A stretch of 40,745 nt of DNA from Paraktedonobacter sp035294465. Lineage in GTDB: Bacteria; Chloroflexota; Ktedonobacteria; Ktedonobacterales; Ktedonobacteraceae. The notes below the pieces were generated by a model that saw only the letters and a list, made by a program, of their open reading frames with translations, was not told the DNA's origin and did no database searches. The stretch spans positions 1-40,745 of the forward strand of contig DATGKW010000100.1 in the NCBI GenBank assembly GCA_035294465.1, written 5' to 3'. Positions 9,595-17,329 of this stretch are shown piece by piece. The translations under genes were made by a program, and so were the position numbers. Position 1 is the stretch's first letter; every line of letters starts with the position of its first letter.

Positions 9595-10665
9595 TCAAAA
9601 ACCGGCGGCAAAGCCTCCCAGAAGCATGTTTCCAGGAGCGGCACAGGGAATGGCAGCCGTCGGACCAAAGTGTACACTGGTAACATAGAGCATATTGCCC
9701 ATCATACTGCTGAGTTCCTGGTTGATCATCTGCTGGATATCCTGGTCAAAGCTGTCGAGAGGGAAGGAAAGGCCCACAACGTTTACCTGCGTGCCCGTTA
9801 CAGTCCCAATCAGCTTCCCATTGGACGCGCTCAGTTGTATAGTGGTCATCGTTGAGCCAACTCCGAGACCGGCAAAGGCAATCTGTGTAGTCACAACCAT
9901 GCCATTTCCCTGTAATGAGATCTGGATATTTTGTACACTGAAACCAGCAGCTAATTGCATATCACCAGCGGCAGCAGCGCCCTGCTGAAATGCCGCAGAT
10001 GGCACTTCAATAAAGAGAGGAAATCCGCCTGCCTGACCTCCTCCACCCTGACCGGATGTGCTTTGCTGACCCTGGGGCGTGCTGATATTCATCTTGAGTG
10101 CGGACACACCGCAATTCGGGGTGGGGCCGATAGTATTCAATTGACCCAGGGAGACATTGAATGTGTCCAGATTTCCCATGGCAGGCGGCGCTGGCTGGCC
10201 TGGGACCGCCTTCACATCAACTTCTGCTGAAGTAGCGTTAATTTTGTTAAAGACCAGGAGCATAGAGAAGCCAGAAGGATGAGGATCATGCGGGAACAGA
10301 CTGATTCTGATCGACGCAACCAGGCCCTCTTGCTGCGGAGTTAGCTGTGATAATGTTGCGGAAGGCTGCAAGAGTTCTCCGACAAGTTGAGATACCAGGG
10401 AACGGATATCGGGAGGAAGCGACTTCGTCTGCTGTGCGAGCGACTGGTTGAATTGCTCTGGCAGCGTCTGGCTGATGCCCTGCTGAAACTGTTGCTGCAG
10501 CGCCCCTATCGGCAAATAGACATTGACAGCGGTTGGATCATCGCTCGGATGCCTTACGACAGCTCTCTTGCTGCTAGACGCGTGAACCGGCGAGATGAAA
10601 GCGACCAGCAGCAACAGAGGAACCAGAAACATACTTCCCCATTGGATGATCTTTCTCTGTTTCAT
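9595..10665 (-). CDS. Exported protein of unknown function
   Basis: A 356-residue protein with a clear signal peptide: basic MKQRK, a hydrophobic stretch (residues ~13-26) and a VHA/SSS cleavage site near residue 30. The mature part has beta-rich repeating segments (VSALKMNIS, FSVQNIQISLQGNGMVVTTQIAF, LIGTVTGTQVNVVGLSF) and a Gly/Gln-rich linker (~205-215). The alternation of strands and long amphipathic helices resembles lipid-binding DUF2993/TULIP-like folds, but this is only a suggestion. It follows the 10722-11891 gene by 56 nt on the same strand, and that product has a similar architecture, so the two are probably an operon of related surface proteins. Confidence 0.7.
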   Translation of the reverse strand: MKQRKIIQWGSMFLVPLLLLVAFISPVHASSSKRAVVRHPSDDPTAVNVYLPIGALQQQFQQGISQTLPEQFNQSLAQQTKSLPPDIRSLVSQLVGELLQPSATLSQLTPQQEGLVASIRISLFPHDPHPSGFSMLLVFNKINATSAEVDVKAVPGQPAPPAMGNLDTFNVSLGQLNTIGPTPNCGVSALKMNISTPQGQQSTSGQGGGGQAGGFPLFIEVPSAAFQQGAAAAGDMQLAAGFSVQNIQISLQGNGMVVTTQIAFAGLGVGSTMTTIQLSASNGKLIGTVTGTQVNVVGLSFPLDSFDQDIQQMINQELSSMMGNMLYVTSVHFGPTAAIPCAAPGNMLLGGFAAGF

Positions 10666-10721
10666 TTCCTTACTCTCACTATTTTCAGCGTTTGTCTAAA
10701 CGCGGGCCTTACGCGGTCCGG

Positions 10722-11891
10722 TTACTTACGAGGCGCGGGTCCCAGATTCATTACAACCATTTCGGTACTTTTTCCACAAACCATCTGAGAGGTTGTGCTA
10801 AGAGAAAGGAGCTTTATCTGGCTTATGGGACCAACCGCGCTTAATGATGGACCAGATGATGAACTGGATGATGAGCCAGATTGCGTGAATAACTGGCCAA
10901 TAACCTGTCTGGCCGCGTTTGTGGCTAGCGTCCCGATACCACTGCCATTCCCATAGGTGATACGATCCAGGTGAAACAGCAAATTGCCTTTTTGATCCAG
11001 GCCCAGATAGCTATCTACGCCAACCTGCAAGACATACGAGCGTGAGAACAAAGGTAGCCCAAGTTGGACCTGCAAAGGCAGCCCAAGTTGAAGCAGGATT
11101 GAGCCATGACCGCACGCCCTCGAACTGGTTTCCTCGATGGAACCGGGGGTCCCCATCACTGACGCGAGGTCGAGCGTACTGGTTGAACCTGGCAAGGGCA
11201 AGACTTTCTCCAGGAGCTCGTTTATAGTCGCCTGCATATTGGCCGCTGCTTGAGGACCCGCGTCGACCCCATCGCGTATAAAACGCTGGATCGTCAAAAT
11301 ATTCTTGTGTGGCTGCATACTCCCGCCAAGCGTGACATCAATTTCCATAGGTAATTTACGATTGATACCACTTCCGCTTATGAGCATGGTCAGGCTGATC
11401 CTGACGCCATTGTTAGTCTGGGGAATGATATTGATGTCTGAGACAGAGTCTTGCGAGGTATCGAGACTCGAAGCGATCAGATTATGAATGGCCTGAGCAT
11501 CGATAGCGACCTGAATGGTGGGCGGGGCCGCGAGGGGACTGTTTGAGTTCACCAGATTTTGCACGGTTGTCGCAACGATGATTCCGCCCACGACCACTAT
11601 TGCCAGAAAGGCACACACAATACTAAGAATAATCCGGCGCTTCTTGCGAGATCGTTTGCCTTTCTGATAGATATGCTTCTCAGGAAGTGCTTTTCGCAGC
11701 CATGTGGGCGCTCCTGGCGTATCATCTCCGAAGTGAAAAAGCTTCTCCGTTGTTCGTGTTGTTATCTCTTCCAGAGGCGGCGGACTCAGCGTAACCTGTT
11801 CGCTCAGATGGAGTTTGGCGAAAGGTTGCGCTGGCTTGATGATCCTCCCTGTGGTAAATACTCGCGGTGGCGCTTCTGGTCTTCTTCGCAT
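10722..11891 (-). CDS. Single-pass membrane protein with extracytoplasmic DUF2993-like region
   Basis: A 389-residue protein. The N-terminal ~86 residues are cytoplasmic and end in a very basic segment (KGKRSRKKRR), followed by one membrane helix (about 87-109, IILSIVCAFLAIVVVGGIIV). The outer part begins TIQVAIDAQAIHNLIASSLD and continues through RISLTMLISGSG and a THxRF-like IQRFIRDGVDAG, typical of small lipid-binding extracytoplasmic domains (DUF2993/LmeA-like; tentative). A Ser-rich run (SGSSSSSSSG) lies near residue 344. The start codon has AAAGGA seven to eight nt upstream. It probably shares a transcript with the exported protein downstream. Confidence 0.7.
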   Translation of the reverse strand: MRRRPEAPPRVFTTGRIIKPAQPFAKLHLSEQVTLSPPPLEEITTRTTEKLFHFGDDTPGAPTWLRKALPEKHIYQKGKRSRKKRRIILSIVCAFLAIVVVGGIIVATTVQNLVNSNSPLAAPPTIQVAIDAQAIHNLIASSLDTSQDSVSDINIIPQTNNGVRISLTMLISGSGINRKLPMEIDVTLGGSMQPHKNILTIQRFIRDGVDAGPQAAANMQATINELLEKVLPLPGSTSTLDLASVMGTPGSIEETSSRACGHGSILLQLGLPLQVQLGLPLFSRSYVLQVGVDSYLGLDQKGNLLFHLDRITYGNGSGIGTLATNAARQVIGQLFTQSGSSSSSSSGPSLSAVGPISQIKLLSLSTTSQMVCGKSTEMVVMNLGPAPRK

Positions 11892-12084
11892 AGTAGATTC
11901 CTTTCCTGTCTACGCTCGCCCGGTCATCAGCGTAGATATTCCTTTTCACGCGGATGAACAGCTTCAAGCCCTTTTTCAGGCATACTCTCGCTGTTCATCA
12001 CCCAGAGTATAGAGTGAAAAGGGGCCTTCTACCAGCGCAACTCCTAAACATCTACTCATCATCCTGCCCGGACTGACCGACCAT

Positions 12085-13086
12085 TCACGCCATTTTCAAC
12101 AACACCTTCAACACGCTCTTTTCCCCAGCCCGTTGAAAAGCAGCCACGCCATCATCAAGGGTATAGCGCGCGCTAATGAACGGCTTCACATCGACAAGTT
12201 TCTGGCTCAGGACTCGCAAGGCCGGGGCAAAAGGACCACAGCGCGATCCCTGAATCTGTATTTCATCGATAACAACAGGCGCGAGGTGCAGCAGGCTCTT
12301 CTCAGCGACCGTGCTTTTTAAGATCAGCATACCCCTGGGCCTGACCAGGCGCAACGCCATCTCCAGTCCATGAGCCGATCCTGTGCATTCGACAACCACA
12401 TCGACGCGCCGCCCGTTCTCCAGGGTAAATTGCTGCGGATCATCAAGCAGATAGGTACGTATCCCGCGTCTTTCGGCCAGGGCGAGTTTTTCCCTGTGCT
12501 TGCCCACCATCATGACCTCGCACCCGCTGAGTGTGAGCACCTGGGCGGTGAGCTGGCCCATCTTGCCATCGCCAAGAATAACGATGCTCTCCGTCGGCCT
12601 GAGATGGATCTGCTCTATAATCTCAAGATTGGCCGCGAGCGGTTCGACAAAGACCGCCTCTTCATTGCTCACTTCATCAGGAACCACGTGTAAGTTCTCG
12701 ACAGGCAAAGTCAGATACTCAGCAAAGGCTCCATCGCGCCCAACGATGCCGAGCGTTGTGCGTCGCGGGCATTGTGTATGCATGCCTTGTCGGCAATACC
12801 AACAATCGTTCAGCCGGCAAGCCGCGTTGATCTCACCAACCACTCGTTTGCCGATCAGCGAAAGCGGCGTAGAAGCGCCTGGGAGGCGGTCAATGTGCTC
12901 CACCACACCCACAAATTCATGGCCGAGGACGCCTTGAAAACCCATGTAGCCACGCACAATTTCCAGATCTGTGTTACAGATGCCGGCCAGCAAAACGCGA
13001 ATAAGTGCCTCGCCATGCGCAGGCTTCGGCTGAGGATAGGTAGGCTGAAAAACCAGACCTGCGGCTCCATAGACTAAAGCGCGCAT
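12085..13086 (-). CDS. Zinc-dependent medium-chain alcohol dehydrogenase-like protein
   Basis: A 333-residue MDR-superfamily oxidoreductase. Catalytic-zinc ligands are visible: C37 (GICNTD) and H56-E57 (GHEFVG). The structural-zinc loop has four Cys (C90, C95, C98, C106), with the first pair spaced x4 instead of the usual x2. The Rossmann dinucleotide site is ILGDGKMGQLTAQ (~170-182), with VVVECTGSAHGLEMAL after it. The substrate cannot be told from sequence; sugar-alcohol, threonine or aminocyclitol dehydrogenases share this layout. No partner gene flanks it, so it appears to stand alone. Confidence 0.88.
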   Translation of the reverse strand: MRALVYGAAGLVFQPTYPQPKPAHGEALIRVLLAGICNTDLEIVRGYMGFQGVLGHEFVGVVEHIDRLPGASTPLSLIGKRVVGEINAACRLNDCWYCRQGMHTQCPRRTTLGIVGRDGAFAEYLTLPVENLHVVPDEVSNEEAVFVEPLAANLEIIEQIHLRPTESIVILGDGKMGQLTAQVLTLSGCEVMMVGKHREKLALAERRGIRTYLLDDPQQFTLENGRRVDVVVECTGSAHGLEMALRLVRPRGMLILKSTVAEKSLLHLAPVVIDEIQIQGSRCGPFAPALRVLSQKLVDVKPFISARYTLDDGVAAFQRAGEKSVLKVLLKMA

Positions 13087-13146
13087 AGAGAACCTCCTGT
13101 TGCTCCCTCTTGTTTAGAGTACACACAGAGAGACCTTGTTTTCGAG

Positions 13147-13575
13147 CTAGAAACTCTCCGGGTAGGAAATCTGGATCTGCTCGTATTCGGCTTGTTGTTG
13201 TTCAGGCCCTATCTGCTCAACAGGCGGGGCAGGCACCTTCTGATACCGGTGGGGGACCTCTTGCGGGCGGTAACCCTCCTGGTAGGAACGCTCTGCCGTG
13301 GGCGGCTGTGCATAGAGCGGCTGCTGGTACACTTGGGGCTGGTAGTAAGGCGGCGTGGCATATGTCTTGGGGAAACGACCCACAAAGAAGTAAATCAGTG
13401 CGCCAATGATGTTCGTAGTAACTATTAAAAGAATCCAGATCACGCGCTGGATATCGGGCAGATTTTTATTCGAGACGCAATCAACCAGCATCCAGATCCA
13501 GAAAACGAGGAGGGCCAGAGGCAGGAGCGCCGCCAGCAGCCCTACAAGTATGAATATCAGGAACATGAAAAACAT
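13147..13575 (-). CDS. Small membrane protein with PLDc_N domain and Pro/Gln/Tyr-rich tail
   Basis: 142 residues from the ATG at 13575, chosen because GAGGT lies five nt upstream; an ATG seven codons earlier lacks a ribosome site. There are two membrane helices (about residues 3-27 and 42-63). Between and after them is the pattern WMLVDCVSNK and RVIWILLIVTTNIIGALIYFFVGR, the short N-terminal domain also found ahead of cardiolipin synthases (PLDc_N), here without any catalytic domain. The C-terminal ~75 residues are a disordered cytoplasmic tail rich in P, Q and Y. The function is unknown. Confidence 0.75.
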   Translation of the reverse strand: MFFMFLIFILVGLLAALLPLALLVFWIWMLVDCVSNKNLPDIQRVIWILLIVTTNIIGALIYFFVGRFPKTYATPPYYQPQVYQQPLYAQPPTAERSYQEGYRPQEVPHRYQKVPAPPVEQIGPEQQQAEYEQIQISYPESF

Positions 13576-13620
13576 TTCTACCTCAGCTTTGTACACAACA
13601 GCAAAAGTGTGACCTGTTAG

Positions 13621-13648
13621 ATTATATCATGCCCACTTTACAAAGCAA
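13621..13648 (-). promoter_or_regulatory. Promoter of the PLDc_N membrane protein gene
   Basis: On the minus strand, TTGCTT (13648-13643), a 16-bp spacer and TATAAT (13626-13621), 45 nt before the chosen start codon. Confidence 0.6.
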
Positions 13649-13761
13649 GCCAGATCCTTCGCCCGCCACCTATTGTTGGTAGAACTGAAGTGTACGCTCC
13701 CTTGTATTTCGGACGAGAGATAGCTATACTGAGGACGCAGCAACGAGAAGAAGGAACAGGG

Positions 13762-14520
13762 ATGAGCGACTACGATTCAATTGCGCCATTTTACGATATC
13801 GAGCACACGCCCTTTGATGAAGACCTGGACATGTATCGCAACTTCGCCGGACTGTGCGGCGGGAAAATCCTGGAACTGGCCTGCGGCAGCGGGCGCCTGC
13901 TCTTGCCGCTCGCCCGCGAGGGCTATCTGCTCACGGGTGTAGATACTTCAGCAGCTATGCTGGAACTGGCGAAGCAGGGACTTGTCCGGGCTGGACTCGC
14001 CGGGCGCTGTCAGCTTGTCCAGCAAGATATGTGCTCGCTCCAGCTACCAGAGACGTATTCGCTGGCTATCATCGCGCTTGGTTCCTTCGGACATATTACC
14101 ACGCGAGAGCGGCAACAGCAGGCGCTGGCATCCATTCGTCGCCATCTTAACACGGGCGCTGGCTTCATTCTGGACATCAGCAACGAAGACGCTCGCTATA
14201 TGGAGGATCTGAGCGGGCAGATGCTGCACCAGGGAACCTGGCAGCAAGAAGACGGCTCGTATGTCACCCACTTTCTCAGCCCGGCCTCTTCGACGACGAA
14301 TCATTTGCTGGACCTGACGCATTTTTACGATGTGCATCGGCAGGGCGAGGTCGTGCGGCGCACGGTTTCGCAGACCAGCCTGTATTTATTTGAGCGGAAC
14401 GAGGCCGAACTTTTGCTGGAGCAGGCGGGATTTCGTATCAAAAATGTGTATGGCACCTATGATTTCGGGCAATACGAGCACAAAAGCCCACGTATGATTT
14501 TTGTAGCGGAGGCGCGATGA
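13762..14520 (+). CDS. Class I SAM-dependent methyltransferase
   Basis: 252 residues starting at MSDYDSIAPFYD, the usual opening of this family. The AAGGA at 13751-13755 supports this ATG over one 24 codons earlier. Motif I is ILELACGSGRLLLPLA, with the acidic end of strand 2 at GVDTSAAML and LVQQDM as motif III. The substrate is unknown. The stop overlaps the nfi start by ATGA, so the two genes are translationally coupled. Confidence 0.88.
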   Translation: MSDYDSIAPFYDIEHTPFDEDLDMYRNFAGLCGGKILELACGSGRLLLPLAREGYLLTGVDTSAAMLELAKQGLVRAGLAGRCQLVQQDMCSLQLPETYSLAIIALGSFGHITTRERQQQALASIRRHLNTGAGFILDISNEDARYMEDLSGQMLHQGTWQQEDGSYVTHFLSPASSTTNHLLDLTHFYDVHRQGEVVRRTVSQTSLYLFERNEAELLLEQAGFRIKNVYGTYDFGQYEHKSPRMIFVAEAR

Positions 14521-15212
14521 AACAAACTATGGCATTGCACGAATGGACACTGGAAATAGATGCGGCTAAAGCGCTTCAATGCGAACTGGCTAAACGCGTT
14601 GTGCTGGAGGACCAGTTGGGCGAAGTGAGGTACATCGCCGGGGTAGACATGGCCATCAACGAGACAAGCGGCAGGGCGCGAGCGGCCGTTGTGCTGCTTA
14701 CATATCCCGATCTGACGATCCTGGAACAACATATCTATGAGGAGCCGGTGAGGATGGCATATGTCCCCGGGCTACTCTCGTTCCGCGAGCTTCCATGTGT
14801 TCTGGGAGCTTTCCGACAGCTCAAACAGCAGCCGGACCTGGTTATGGCCGATGGGCAGGGCATCGCGCATCCGAGGCACCTGGGAATTGCTTCGCACCTG
14901 GGTTTATGGATAGACACGCCTACCATCGGCTGCGCCAAATCGATCCTGGTGGGAAAACACGAGCCGGTGGGAGAGGCAGTGGGAGACTGGTCTCCATTGC
15001 TGTATCATAACGAGACGATTGGAGCCGCTCTGCGCACGCGCGTAAAGGTCAAGCCCATGATCATCTCGCCAGGTCATAAAATCAGCCTGGAGCGCAGCAT
15101 CAAATACGTGCTGGCCTGCGGGAGAGGCTATCGTCTACCCGAACCAACGCGCCAGGCCGATAAGCTCTCGAAAAATAACGCCTGGACTGAAAGCGGGCTA
15201 TGGGAGAGCTAA
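14517..15212 (+). CDS. nfi: Endonuclease V (deoxyinosine 3' endonuclease)
   Basis: A 231-residue DNA-repair enzyme that nicks DNA one base 3' of deaminated adenine (hypoxanthine). Family motifs are intact: GVDMA with metal ligand D44, YVPGLLSFRE with E91, ADGQGIAHPRHLGIASHLG with D112, and GCAKS. The length is normal. It starts by ATGA overlap with the methyltransferase gene, and its last bases overlap the convergent histidine-kinase gene tail-to-tail by four nt. Confidence 0.95.
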   Translation: MKQTMALHEWTLEIDAAKALQCELAKRVVLEDQLGEVRYIAGVDMAINETSGRARAAVVLLTYPDLTILEQHIYEEPVRMAYVPGLLSFRELPCVLGAFRQLKQQPDLVMADGQGIAHPRHLGIASHLGLWIDTPTIGCAKSILVGKHEPVGEAVGDWSPLLYHNETIGAALRTRVKVKPMIISPGHKISLERSIKYVLACGRGYRLPEPTRQADKLSKNNAWTESGLWES

Positions 15213-16489
15213 CGCTGCACCTCATCCTGGCCGGTATAGAGAGGCGCGGTAAAAAAGAAGGTCGTGCCTTTCCCCGGAACGCTTTCAAAAGAGATCTCGC
15301 CGCCATGTTGCTCTACAATCAGGCGCGCAATCGAGAGGCCCAGGCCATAGCCGCCCATCTTGGACTGCGTGGCGTGATTCGACTGGTAGAAGCGCTCGAA
15401 AATGTGCGGCTGGTCTTCGGGAGGAATACCATCGCCGGTATCAATTACCGAGAAGTGTACCATGTCTTTTTGCTCAGGATGAGGACGCACGCGGATCGTG
15501 ACCGTCCCATGCGGTGGAGTAAATTTGATAGCATTCGTTACCAGGTTGTTAAGCACCTGCTGCATGCGCTGCGGATCCGCATAGAGCGAGGGCGTAGGCG
15601 TAGCGATATCTTTATCTAGAATCACTGCTGCCTTCAGCGCCTGCAATTTCAGGCTATTCAGCACTTGCCTGGTCAGGACGCGCGAATTGACCTTCTGCGG
15701 CTTCATCTCAAACTGGCCGGAGTCCGAGCGCGTCATAAAAAGGATATCCTCGACGATAGTCATCAACTGCTGGATACCCTCCTGGGCATAGCCAAGATAT
15801 TTGCGCTGCTCCTCACTCAGATCACCCATATGGCCCTGCATCAACAGGTCAACGAAACCATGGACAGAATTGAGAGGCGTGCGCAGTTCGTGCGAAACCA
15901 TCGAGACAAAATTCGCGCGCACCTGGTTCGCCACCTTTAATGCGGTAAGATCGCGAGCGACAAAAACCGCGCCGGGCCGTGCTGCGATACATGCGGGTCC
16001 GACATCCACCGCGTATTCCGTCGAAGATCCTGGGCGAGCGCCCAGGAAAAGCTCGTCGTCCGCAATGGTCTCGGCATGCTGTGTCACACGTACAAGAGGA
16101 CAGTTAGAGGTGCCGCAGAGCACAGTTCCGTTCAAATTGCGGCATAGCAACACCTCTTTACAGTGCAGAGAACGCGCCTCCTGGGGAACGAAACCGAGCG
16201 CCTTTGCCGCCGAGGGATTGAGATCGTATACCTTGAACTGCTCATCAACTGCTACCAATAATGATGAGGTCAGGCGAAAATAATCCTCCAGGTAGCCCTT
16301 ATCAGGCTCGGACGCTGGCCCCTCGCTGGACTCGTTCTGGGTAGTATCAGTCATAGGCCGCGAATACCGGCCGCGTTTGCGCAGCGCAGACCCATTCGCC
16401 TGATCCTGGGGAACTAGCTGTTCGCCTTCTGGAAGGTCGTCGGCCCCCGCCTGCACTGCCTGTGATAATCGCTCAACATCCTTACGCAC
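15209..16489 (-). CDS. Sensor histidine kinase with Cys-rich PAS domain
   Basis: A 426-residue kinase with no membrane segment, so probably cytoplasmic. Residues ~65-185 form a PAS domain carrying C110, C116, C125 and C130 (C-x5-C-x8-C-x4-C), plus C167; such clusters can bind metal, an Fe-S centre or sense redox. HisKA follows, with the phospho-acceptor in SMVSHELRTPLNS (H200), then HATPase_c with NLVTNAIKFTP (N box), DTGDGIPPED (G1) and GGYGLGLSIAR (G2). The start is a GTG with GGGAGG five nt upstream, nine nt after the response-regulator stop, so the two are co-transcribed and coupled. Confidence 0.93.
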   Translation of the reverse strand: MRKDVERLSQAVQAGADDLPEGEQLVPQDQANGSALRKRGRYSRPMTDTTQNESSEGPASEPDKGYLEDYFRLTSSLLVAVDEQFKVYDLNPSAAKALGFVPQEARSLHCKEVLLCRNLNGTVLCGTSNCPLVRVTQHAETIADDELFLGARPGSSTEYAVDVGPACIAARPGAVFVARDLTALKVANQVRANFVSMVSHELRTPLNSVHGFVDLLMQGHMGDLSEEQRKYLGYAQEGIQQLMTIVEDILFMTRSDSGQFEMKPQKVNSRVLTRQVLNSLKLQALKAAVILDKDIATPTPSLYADPQRMQQVLNNLVTNAIKFTPPHGTVTIRVRPHPEQKDMVHFSVIDTGDGIPPEDQPHIFERFYQSNHATQSKMGGYGLGLSIARLIVEQHGGEISFESVPGKGTTFFFTAPLYTGQDEVQR

Positions 16490-16498
16490 AATGCCTCC

Positions 16499-17182
16499 CT
16501 ACTTTCCCACGAATTTATAGCCAATGCCACGAACAGAAACAATATAATCGTCACCTAGCTTCTTGCGCAAGCGGCCAATGTAGACATCCACAATATTGCT
16601 ACTGTTGCTTTCTTCATTCCAGACCGCCGACAGCAACTGGTTGCGATCAACCGCCTGGCCTGCCGAAGCCATCAGGATCTGCAACACCTGCATTTCCGTA
16701 TGAGTAAGCATGATCGTCGTAGTACCAGCAATAACCACTTTCAGATCAGCCGGAAAGAGTTCAACCTGACCGCAACGCAGGCTATGAGTGCCTGGAACGC
16801 CCTGCTTTTTAATCCTGCGCAGAACGGCCTGAACGCGAGCAACCAGTTCTTGATGATTATAGGGCTTACAAATATAATCATCGGCCCCAATCTTAAAACC
16901 ATGCAACTTCGACTCTATAGCATCCTGGGCAGTCATAAAAATAAGAGGAGTCTCGTAGCCCTCGGCCCGCAACTTTTCCGAAAACTCAAACCCGTTGATA
17001 TAGGGCATCATCACATCGAGGAGAAGCAAATCAGGCTCACGCCTCTGGATCATCTGCATAGCGCCGCGCGGGTTATCGGTGGTCTCCACCTCGTACCCTT
17101 CCTTGCTCAAGACGAACTGAATCAGATCGTTCGCAAACGGATCATCGTCAACGACAAGAATGTACACGTTCTTTCCCCTCAT
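16499..17182 (-). CDS. OmpR/PhoB-family response regulator
   Basis: 227 residues. The receiver domain has VVDDDP (acidic pocket), phospho-acceptor D56 in LLLDVMMP, T in FMTAQD and K in ICKPYN. The C-terminal winged-helix DNA-binding domain runs from about 130 to 225 (LTHTEMQVLQILMASAGQ, NIVDVYIGRLRKKLGD, SVRGIGYKF). It is the partner of the histidine kinase directly downstream. The targets are unknown; mnmG lies 147 nt upstream on the same strand. Confidence 0.94.
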   Translation of the reverse strand: MRGKNVYILVVDDDPFANDLIQFVLSKEGYEVETTDNPRGAMQMIQRREPDLLLLDVMMPYINGFEFSEKLRAEGYETPLIFMTAQDAIESKLHGFKIGADDYICKPYNHQELVARVQAVLRRIKKQGVPGTHSLRCGQVELFPADLKVVIAGTTTIMLTHTEMQVLQILMASAGQAVDRNQLLSAVWNEESNSSNIVDVYIGRLRKKLGDDYIVSVRGIGYKFVGK

Positions 17183-17329
17183 AAACTCTTGCTTTCATCT
17201 ATTTGTCTAAACACACTGCTTCATCGAAACCGGCTCCTACGCAGGGGGGAAAACGTCTTTGCCGGGTACGTCTGGCTTCAGAGGCCGCACTACTTGAGTC
17301 CCCAAAGTACAATGCCTCTCTACGAGATG

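Noticed and set aside
11722..11967. 81-residue minus-strand frame overlapping the start of the membrane protein gene
   Set aside because: Largely inside a real gene in another frame and without domain features.
13690..13761. Upstream ATG start for the methyltransferase
   Set aside because: The family opening MSDYDSIAPFYD and the AAGGA site support the ATG at 13762.
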